DNA from: JAVBNF01 sp031551725
GTDB lineage: Bacteria; Bacteroidota; Bacteroidia; Bacteroidales; P3
Assembly: GCA_031551725.1 (NCBI GenBank)
Contig: JAVBNF010000066.1
Location: forward strand, 1-21,280
Length of the DNA: 21,280 bases
Reading direction: 5' to 3'
Shown: positions 1 through 5,562 of the stretch, one piece after another
How the letters are laid out: every line of letters starts with the position of its first letter
How positions within the stretch are numbered: position 1 is the first letter of the stretch
The notes under the pieces: model-generated
The model's input: the letters and a program-made list of their open reading frames with translations, nothing else
The model's database searches: none
Told to the model about the DNA's origin: nothing
Program-made: the position numbers and the translations under genes

Positions 1-106
1 CAGCGAAGCTGGCCATACACGTAGTGTCACTGTATAATCAAAAATTTTCATTTTGTAATATTTTTGAAACAATAGAAAACCGGTTAGCACGCACAGCAAT
101 GGGCGT

Positions 107-165
107 CCGAAAGCAAAATCCCCGCATCCTTTCATGTTGTGGTGCGGGGCGCTTTCGGTATTTTT
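107..165 (+). terminator. Strong two-part hairpin terminator
   Basis: An outer stem CCGAAAGC (107-114) pairs with GCTTTCGG (151-158). An inner stem CCCCGCA (120-126) pairs with TGCGGGG (143-149). The tail TATTTTTAAAT follows. The U-rich tail lies on the + side only, so this should end a + strand transcript entering from the left of the window. I see no gene in 1-106. Confidence 0.7.
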
Positions 166-174
166 AAATAAAAA

Positions 175-379
175 TTAATTTTTAATATTTCCAACTGCGT
201 ACAAGGGATAAATCTCAAATTGTTCGTATTTTCCAAAGTTTTCGAGCGATGCGCGAATACCAAAAGCTGTTTTCTTTTCTTTCAAAAATTCAAACATACT
301 TTGCATGGAACCTTTTACGTTTCTTCTCTTTGCTCCATAAAAGCAATTCTTTGTCAATAGTTCGTTCTAAATAACTCAT
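175..379 (-). pseudogene. Remnant of a DUF4143-type AAA ATPase: N- and C-terminal ends only
   Basis: Read on the minus strand from the ATG at 379, the first codons give MSYLERTIDKELLLWSKEKK, which resembles the start of bacterial AAA ATPases carrying a C-terminal DUF4143 domain. After a stretch around 'AAAGAGAAGAAACG', a different frame gives GSMQSMFEFLKEKKTAFGIR and then YPLYAVGNI up to the stop at 175-177. That resembles the extreme C-terminus of the same family (the end of the nuclease-like DUF4143 region, 'YPLYAI.N'). The intact family has about 380-400 residues, so roughly 1 kb, including Walker A and B, is gone and the joint is out of frame. This is a deletion pseudogene, not a 60-residue protein. 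Family assignment is from memory of the motifs. The deletion and frame change are seen directly. Confidence 0.65.
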
Positions 380-415
380 TTTTTAAAATGCTAATTATTA
401 ATATTATTTGTTAAT

Positions 416-547
416 AATTTCGAAAATCCAATTCAATAATGATACTATTTTTCCGATAATCGTATGCAACGATAATGATATTTTTCCGAAAAACCAATCC
501 AATAATAATATGAATTTTCCGAAAATAGTATTCAATAAAATTCTAAT
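416..547. repeat. Degenerate tandem repeat, about four units of 33 bp
   Basis: Four imperfect units, each built on a TTTTTCCGA-type core followed by an A/T-rich CAATAAT-type half, run from the pseudogene side up to and over the rnr stop codon (543-545). Approximate starts are 416, 448, 481 and 515. The units differ at many positions, so the array is old. No function is evident. Confidence 0.5.
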
Positions 548-2735
548 CCGTCAATTTCGCCAACATTTTAAACCTCAAACTGCCGCGCATCCGGTCGGCG
601 CTGTGTACGCGAATACGCACACGATCGCCGGCAGCATATCGTTTTTGAGTGGCCTCGCCTTCCAAAACATAATTTTTCGAATTGAATACATAAACATCGT
701 CCATAAGTGAAAAAATAGGAACGGCGCCGACAACTCCCATATCGAAAATCTCTATATTGATTTCCGAATTGCTGATGTTCGTTATGATTCCTTCGAACTC
801 TTCGCCCACACGGTGTTCGAAGAATTCGGCCACTTTCATGGCGTCATAACGTTTCTCAAAGAGGTCGGCGCGTTCCTGCATCCGCGTGATGTGACGGCAT
901 TTTTCTTCGTAATCTTCATAATTAAGATTACCTCCGTTTGCAAACAGGTAGTGATCGATTAAGCGGTGCACCACCACGTCGGAATATCGGCGCATAGGAG
1001 AGGTAAAGTGGGTGTAAAATCGCTCTGCCAATCCATAATGTCCCCGGTTTACTGTTGAATAATACGCTTTGGCCATCGACTGCAGGGCCAAAGTGATTAA
1101 CAAATTTTCTTCGCGTTTGCCGCGTATTTTTTCTAATAATTTTCCTAATTGAATACTGATTTCTCGGTCGGTGTTCGCTGCCAGAGGATATCCCAAACGT
1201 GCTGCAACCCTACGGAATTCGGCAAAACGTTTTGCATCCGGCAATCCGTGAACACGGTAAATAAACGGACTCGAACCGCGCTTCTGAGTCATTTTGCTGA
1301 TCTTTGTCGCTATTTCCACATTCGCCAAAATCATAAATTCTTCAATCAAATACATTGCTTCCGTACGGATTTTCGGTGTAATATCCGTCGGTTTCATGCT
1401 TTTGTCAAATTTGATATTTAATTCTGCACGCCCTTCGAACGAAAGCGAACCATTGTCCGTACGTTGTTTCCGTAAGATTTGTGACAGGTCATACAAATAA
1501 TTTATTTCTTTTTGATACTCTCCGCGTTTATTTAAAATCGCATCTGTCGCTTCCGTATAGCTGAACTTGCGTTTCGAATGAATAACACTGCGTGTGATAT
1601 CGCTTTTTATAACTTTCGCTTCTTTCGTTATCTCCACAATTACCGACATTGCGTAGCGATCTTCATTTGGCACAAGCGAGCAAATATCAAGCAATGCCTG
1701 CGGAAGCATGTGCAACACTTGATCTCCGATATATACGGAAGTGGCGCGCGAATAAGCGGCTCTGTCCACCATCGTGCCTTCTTTTATATAATGAGTTACA
1801 TCGGCAATGTGAATGCCGATTTCGTAATTTCCATTTTCTAACTTCCGGAAAGAAATAGCATCGTCAATATCCACGCATCCTTCCGGGTCAATGGTGAATG
1901 TGGTGATGTCGCGCATATCGCGGCGTTTGGCGTTTTCCGTTGCCGTAAACGGCGTAACCATATTTTCTGCCGCCGTTTCTTCTTCCGGCGTAAATTTATA
2001 TTTAAATCCGTTGCGGGTCACAAATGCCGCAAAATCGGTATGCTCTTCGTTGGCGTGGCCGATTACTTCCACCACTTTGCCGCGCATGTAGCGGCGTTCT
2101 TGCGTCCAAGGTTCGAGGTCGACAACCACACGATCGCCGCTTTGGGCTTTTTGTACATTCTCAAGTGGAATCATAATATCGCGGAAAGCGCCATAATTAT
2201 CCGCAATAAAGAACGCCTTTTGTTTCATCACCTCGATGGTTCCTACCAATCGTTGTTGTGCGTAATGCATCACGCGCAGCACTTCGGCGCTTTGTCTTCC
2301 TTTTTCATTCATGAAAACAATCGCAGAGACATTGTCGCCATGTTGTGCGCCGTTGAGGTCTTTAAGCGCAACAGGAATATCTTTTTTGAATCTTCCGGTA
2401 ATCAAAACCGGTCTCTCAGGGGCAGACAGGTCCACAACCCCTTTAACCCTATTGTTTTCGGCAAAACAATAGCGTCCGGGGAAAGGCTCCTCGATCGTTT
2501 TTCGTTTAAGAAGAAGCATCAGCGCATCGTCGAGCATGCGTTGCTCCTGGATGCTGCGTACGCCTAATTGTCGTGCCAGATGGTGATTGGAGTGCGTTTT
2601 GGTCGGCATGATTTCAAACAGCCTTACCAATTTCGCAGCAACATCACGCTTGCCGACATTATTAGAGTCTTCTTCTTTAGAAAATAATCGACGAACCCAT
2701 CTCGTTACATATAACGATTGTAGAAGTTCCGTCAT
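543..2735 (-). CDS. rnr: Ribonuclease R (RNase II/RNB family 3'-5' exoribonuclease)
   Basis: 730 residues, processive 3'-5' hydrolytic exoribonuclease of the cytoplasm, acting on structured RNA. Order of domains: N-terminal winged-helix segment (about 30-90), cold-shock/OB domains (about 95-230), RNB catalytic domain (about 265-595) and a C-terminal S1 domain (about 640-727). The four metal-binding aspartates of the family are present as D283, D289, D291 and D292 in TIDPEGCVDIDDA. Further RNB hallmarks are GIHIADVTHYI and YTHFTSPMRRYSD. The protein lacks the long basic tail of E. coli RNase R (813 residues). The wording PEGCVDIDDA is closer to eukaryotic Rrp44/Dis3 (PPGC.DIDDA) than to the usual bacterial PEDA.D.DDA. 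The ATG at 2735 is the first in frame. It stands alone with a long repeat-rich region upstream. Confidence 0.95.
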   Translation of the reverse strand: MTELLQSLYVTRWVRRLFSKEEDSNNVGKRDVAAKLVRLFEIMPTKTHSNHHLARQLGVRSIQEQRMLDDALMLLLKRKTIEEPFPGRYCFAENNRVKGVVDLSAPERPVLITGRFKKDIPVALKDLNGAQHGDNVSAIVFMNEKGRQSAEVLRVMHYAQQRLVGTIEVMKQKAFFIADNYGAFRDIMIPLENVQKAQSGDRVVVDLEPWTQERRYMRGKVVEVIGHANEEHTDFAAFVTRNGFKYKFTPEEETAAENMVTPFTATENAKRRDMRDITTFTIDPEGCVDIDDAISFRKLENGNYEIGIHIADVTHYIKEGTMVDRAAYSRATSVYIGDQVLHMLPQALLDICSLVPNEDRYAMSVIVEITKEAKVIKSDITRSVIHSKRKFSYTEATDAILNKRGEYQKEINYLYDLSQILRKQRTDNGSLSFEGRAELNIKFDKSMKPTDITPKIRTEAMYLIEEFMILANVEIATKISKMTQKRGSSPFIYRVHGLPDAKRFAEFRRVAARLGYPLAANTDREISIQLGKLLEKIRGKREENLLITLALQSMAKAYYSTVNRGHYGLAERFYTHFTSPMRRYSDVVVHRLIDHYLFANGGNLNYEDYEEKCRHITRMQERADLFEKRYDAMKVAEFFEHRVGEEFEGIITNISNSEINIEIFDMGVVGAVPIFSLMDDVYVFNSKNYVLEGEATQKRYAAGDRVRIRVHSADRMRGSLRFKMLAKLTD

Positions 2736-2981
2736 AGACCTTGCCTTTTATTGTCTTCTGTGCGAACGACAAGGCATAGCTCCGCCAGGACATGCTTTTG
2801 GGCATATCTTTCCCTGGATCTATTTGTCGATGGAATTATTAATGATTAATTATTAATTGTTAATGCGCGCAACGCCTCCATTTATCGAAAAAACGATAAT
2901 AGAGGATATACGACATTAGTCATTAATAAACCACTAATGATGTCCCTAATCAACCGAATATAATCGTTGAACGAAGAATGC

Positions 2982-3113
2982 TTAACGTTTAATGTTTAAA
3001 GACAAACCCTTTTGTATGGGCACACGCCTCTAACATTAACAATTAACCATTAATCATTAACCATTATAAAATCGCGTTTAACTGTTGAACGTTTAACGTT
3101 TAATGTTTAAAGA
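2982..3113. repeat. Exact 21-bp direct repeat, 111 bp apart, with modular filling
   Basis: The word beginning TTAACGTTTAATGTTTAAA occurs identically at 2982-3002 and 3093-3113. Each copy is followed by a short variable segment (a CCC/GGG dyad in the first, the stem TGTCG/CGACA in the second) and then by tandem ATTAACCATTA-type words. The two modules look like diverged copies of one unit of about 110 bp. Confidence 0.6.
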
Positions 3114-3117
3114 ATCA

Positions 3118-3605
3118 TGTCGCTGCTGTACGACAAAAAACTCCAAGCATTAATAATTAACCATTAACAATTAACCATTAACGAAGATGTAAATGCTCCC
3201 AAACCTCAGATTGATCCCTGCATGGATCACTTTGCACATTAATGTCCAGTACAGACTTCCGGATTCAATCGTTAGCTGTTTGCTCCTAACGATACTGTTT
3301 CATGAGGATCTGCTGTTTCCTCATAAAGCGTCATCGATGGTCTTACTCTCTTCTTCATTCATAATGGTCTGCTGTTCCCTTATGAATATTTCCGATTTTT
3401 ACATCCGATGATTAACAGAAGCCGATTTTCTTTCTTCGGTTTACTAACAAATAAAAGGTTTAAAAACCTGCAAGGTCTTAAATATAGATTGCCTCCATAT
3501 ACTGCCGGATCGACAGTGAAGGCCGTCTGGAAAGTTAATTACTAAGTTAGGAGGTCCCCCTCTCGCTTCCCATGCTCTTTGCGAAACGCTGCTGTTCGTT
3601 TGGCA
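3118..3605 (+). repeat. Series of hairpins with different stems and a shared CTGCTGT loop
   Basis: Five perfect or near-perfect hairpins. 3118-3135: stem TGTCG/CGACA, loop CTGCTGTA. 3268-3293: stem ATCGTTAG/CTAACGAT, loop CTGTTTGCTC. 3302-3324: stem ATGAGGA/TCCTCAT, loop TCTGCTGTT. 3357-3387: stem ATTCATAA/TTATGAAT plus inner GG/CC, loop TCTGCTGTT. 3580-3605: stem TGC.AAACG/CGTTT.GCA, loop CTGCTGTT. Another, 3212-3229, has stem TGATCC/GGATCA and loop CTGCAT. Stems are unrelated in sequence while the loop recurs. Confidence 0.55.
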
Positions 3606-3632
3606 AAACACCTGGGCGGTGTTTACTTTTTT
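3606..3632 (+). terminator. Intrinsic terminator without an evident upstream gene
   Basis: Stem AAACACC (3606-3612) pairs with GGTGTTT (3618-3624) around the loop TGGGC, followed by AC and six T (3627-3632). The orientation is +, but no + strand gene precedes it between 2736 and 3605. On the other strand it has only a short T run and could weakly serve kbl. Confidence 0.55.
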
Positions 3633-3682
3633 CGGGTTCATAATTTGTCTATTTTTGGTTCTGTGCTTTCTTTTTTAATTTA

Positions 3683-3762
3683 AGTTTAGGTTGTTTAGAA
3701 GGTTTAGGTTGTTTAGGTTGTTTAGAAGGTTTAGAAGGTTTAGGTGGTTTAGAAGATTTAGT
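3683..3762. repeat. 9-bp tandem repeat (GTTTAGAAG / GTTTAGGTT type)
   Basis: About nine consecutive 9-bp units alternating between two versions, GTTTAGGTT and GTTTAGAAG, lie downstream of kbl. In one minus frame they spell a Lys/Pro/Ser/Gln-rich string, but this frame starts inside kbl and is not a credible gene. Confidence 0.7.
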
Positions 3763-3768
3763 ATTCTG

Positions 3769-3817
3769 TACTTCCTGAACTCCCTGAACTTCCTGAACTT
3801 CTTGAACTCCCTGAACT
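3769..3817. repeat. Second 9-bp tandem repeat (CTGAACTTC type) touching the kbl stop
   Basis: Five to six units of 9 bp, on the minus strand AGTTCAGGA / AGTTCAGGG, begin right at the kbl stop codon (3816-3818). The sequence differs from the neighbouring 9-bp array, but the period is the same. Confidence 0.7.
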
Positions 3818-5006
3818 ATTTGATAACGCCGAGCTCTTTTCCCACTTCCGTGAACGCTGCGATACATTTGTCTAAGTGCTCTTTTTCATGAGCAGCCGAC
3901 AATTGTACGCGGATGCGCGCTTGATCTTTCGGAACAACAGGATAGAAGAATCCGGTTACGTAAATGCCTTTTTCGAGCATTTTATTGGCCATTTGCTGCG
4001 AAACTTTTGCGTCGTACAACATCACTGCACAAATTGCCGATTGCGTAGGCTTGATGTCGAAACCTGCCGCTTTCATTTTTTCTACAAAATAAGTTGTATT
4101 TGCGTGTAGTTTATCTTGGAGTTCGTTGGTTTCATCCATCATTTCGAACATGCGCACACCCGCTGCCGCCACCATCGGAGGGATGGAGTTGGAGAACAAA
4201 TAGGGGCGTGAACGTTGACGAAGCATATCGATCACTTCTTTTTTTCCGGTGGTAAATCCGCCGATAGCGCCGCCGAATGCTTTTCCGAGCGTGCCGGTGA
4301 TGATGTCCACTTGTCCGCGACAGTTGTATTCTTCAGTCACACCACGGCCTGTTCTACCTACAACGCCGGCCGAATGGCTTTCGTCAACCATCACAAGGGC
4401 GTTGTACTTTTTAGCTAATTCTACAATTGTATCCATTGGAGGTACGTTGCCGTCCATTGAGAACACGCCGTCGGTAACAATAATGCGGAAACGTTGCGCT
4501 TGCGCTTCTTGCAAACATTTTTCAAGTTCGGCCATATCGGCGTTGGCATAACGGTAGCGTTTTGCTTTACACAAACGCACGCCGTCGATGATTGAAGCGT
4601 GGTTCAAAGCATCGGAAATAATGGCATCTTGTTCGGTAAACAACGGTTCGAAAACACCGCCGTTGGCATCGAAACAAGCGGCGTATAAAATTGCATCTTC
4701 AGTGCCGAAGAAATGAGCGATTTTTTCTTCCAGTTTTTTATGTAAATCTTGTGTGCCACAGATGAAACGCACCGACGACATGCCGTATCCGCGTTCATCC
4801 AAGGCTTTTTTAGCTGCGTTGATCAACTCCGGGCTATTGGCCAATCCGAGATAATTGTTTGCACAAAAATTCAATACATCTTGTCCGGTGCTGATTTTAA
4901 TGGCAGCGGTTTGTTGCGACACGATTTCGCGTTCGTTTTTGTAAAGGCCCGCATCTTTGATTTCTTGCAACTCTTTTTGCAGCGATTGATAAAAATTTTG
5001 ATCCAT
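3816..5006 (-). CDS. kbl: 2-amino-3-ketobutyrate coenzyme A ligase (glycine C-acetyltransferase)
   Basis: 396 residues from the ATG at 5006 (MDQNFYQSLQKELQEIK). A longer frame begins at 5033, but the nine extra residues have no counterpart in the family, and E. coli Kbl has 398. The PLP enzyme splits 2-amino-3-ketobutyrate with CoA into glycine and acetyl-CoA, the second step of threonine breakdown. Signature residues are the Schiff-base lysine K242 in GTLGKAFGGA, DESH 208-211, NHAS with H136, SMDGNVPP, and the N-terminal FCANNYLGLA substrate loop. It belongs with the dehydrogenase at 8218, which supplies its substrate, although the two are on opposite strands and separated by a surface-protein gene. 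The alternative of another alpha-oxoamine synthase (such as BioF) is unlikely given the close match to Kbl wording. Confidence 0.93.
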   Translation of the reverse strand: MDQNFYQSLQKELQEIKDAGLYKNEREIVSQQTAAIKISTGQDVLNFCANNYLGLANSPELINAAKKALDERGYGMSSVRFICGTQDLHKKLEEKIAHFFGTEDAILYAACFDANGGVFEPLFTEQDAIISDALNHASIIDGVRLCKAKRYRYANADMAELEKCLQEAQAQRFRIIVTDGVFSMDGNVPPMDTIVELAKKYNALVMVDESHSAGVVGRTGRGVTEEYNCRGQVDIITGTLGKAFGGAIGGFTTGKKEVIDMLRQRSRPYLFSNSIPPMVAAAGVRMFEMMDETNELQDKLHANTTYFVEKMKAAGFDIKPTQSAICAVMLYDAKVSQQMANKMLEKGIYVTGFFYPVVPKDQARIRVQLSAAHEKEHLDKCIAAFTEVGKELGVIK

Positions 5007-5238
5007 TTTATAATAATTTTTTATACTTTTCACCTAATATAACGCGTAAAATTAAGCATTTTCCAGCATTTAGCAAAGAAAAAAATGAGAATATTTTGAT
5101 AAATGGTTATTATTGAAATGCAAAGTGTTGAAGTTTAAATAATAAAAATGAAAAAAAGAGTGTTGATAAACAATGATTTTAAGACTGTTTTGGAATTTTT
5201 TTATGCAATACGAATTTTTTATTTTGAAAAATAATGTT
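5007..5238. other. Divergent spacer between kbl and the first structured leader
   Basis: A/T-rich, no gene seen. It should carry the kbl promoter on the minus strand, but I find only a weak TTTCTTTG match near 5075, and upstream sequences of the + promoter at 5239. No repeats stand out. Confidence 0.4.
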
Positions 5239-5246
5239 TATCTTTG
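5239..5246 (+). promoter_or_regulatory. Bacteroidota -7 promoter box for the FISUMP gene
   Basis: TATCTTTG matches the TAnnTTTG consensus of the Bacteroidota primary sigma factor and is followed by CGGAAA. The equivalent boxes of the other two leader cassettes (13173, 20813) are followed by CGAAA. No good -33 TTG at the usual spacing. Transcription would start about 80-90 nt before the structured element, through an A-rich stretch with 8-bp AGTTAACA-type words. Confidence 0.65.
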
Positions 5247-5333
5247 CGGAAATAATAAGTTAACAAGGTAACGAGTTAACAAGAAAACAAAACATAAAAC
5301 TATAGAAAAACACTAATTAAACATAAATAAAGA

Positions 5334-5499
5334 AAGCGTAAGCTTAAATTCTTTGTCCGAAAACGACCAAAACTTTCATAACAGAAGAATTGATAAGCGA
5401 TGCGCTCATGCTGTGTTCCGGCGTGAGTTGTGTCTTTTTTCTGTTATGGGTGCTTGGTCGTACCCCGGACAAAATAAGAATTCAACTCGCGCCTTTTTT
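5334..5499 (+). ncRNA. Structured leader RNA, copy A (putative attenuation element)
   Basis: Mini-hairpin AAGC/GCTT with a GTAA (GNRA) loop at 5334-5345. Nested helices follow. P1: TTTGTCCG (5352-5359) with CGGACAAA (5466-5473). P2: ACGACCAA (5363-5370) with TTGGTCGT (5454-5461). P3: CATAACAGAA (5377-5386) with TTCTGTTATG (5439-5448). P4: GCTCATGC (5404-5411) with GCGTGAGT (5421-5428). The 3' arm CAACTCGCGCC (5483-5493) can pair with GGCGTGAGTTG (5420-5430), which overlaps the P4 3' strand, and is followed by six T (5494-5499), a terminator-like alternative. P1-P3 sequences differ from copies B (13267) and C (20914) but remain complementary. Segments between helices are nearly invariant. It lies in the 5' UTR of the gene at 5563. 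Folding was done by eye. Function is inferred. Confidence 0.85.
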
Positions 5500-5509
5500 A
5501 TTTACATAC

Positions 5510-5524
5510 AGCCCCTGCGGGGCT
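5510..5524 (+). promoter_or_regulatory. Small hairpin between leader element and start codon
   Basis: AGCCCC/GGGGCT with loop TGC. Copy C has AGACCC/GGGTCT with loop TTC at the same place (21096-21110), so one base pair changes on both sides. Copy B lacks it. It may be part of the leader or affect translation of the gene at 5563. Confidence 0.5.
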
Positions 5525-5562
5525 TGATGGAAAATAAATTACCAATTAAATAAATACACAAC

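Larger units (their letters stand above)
2736..3815. other. 1.08-kb noncoding spacer full of short hairpins and repeats
   Basis: No open frame here looks like a gene. The spacer holds many short inverted repeats: TTATCG/CGATAA at 2883-2900, GACATTAGT/ACTAATGATGTC around 2912-2943, and the stems listed separately at 3118-3605. AT-rich words of the type ATTAACCATTA cluster at 3033-3065 and 3148-3183. An exact 21-bp direct repeat occurs at 2982-3002 and 3093-3113. AGGTTT/AAACCT and ACCT/AGGT dyads lie near 3457-3475. There is a + strand terminator at 3606-3632. The part from 3444 to 3641 has a 65-codon minus frame without recognisable family. Confidence 0.6.

Noticed and set aside
2040..2567. 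175-codon + frame opposite rnr
   Set aside because: Antisense to a clearly conserved RNase R gene, with no recognisable protein features.
2736..3632. CRISPR array
   Set aside because: The repeated words are short, unevenly spaced and not separated by unique spacers of constant length. No cas gene is present in the window.
3444..3641. 65-codon minus frame (MNPKKVNTAQVFCQ...)
   Set aside because: It contains hairpins and a terminator-like dyad, and no family is recognised. It may be a translated intergenic repeat rather than a gene. A database search of the peptide would decide.
3649..3867. 72-codon minus frame with a Lys/Pro/Ser-rich tail
   Set aside because: It starts inside kbl in another frame and its tail is the translation of 9-bp repeats. 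There is no independent sign of coding.
5391..5406. Extra hairpin AGCG/CGCT in the P3-P4 joining region of the leader element
   Set aside because: Possible in copies A and C, but in copy B the change to AGCC is not compensated, so it is not supported.
5353..5553. 66-codon + frame across leader copy A
   Set aside because: It lies wholly within the structured RNA. The helices change sequence in a pairing-conserving way that ignores reading frames, and copies B and C do not keep the frame.
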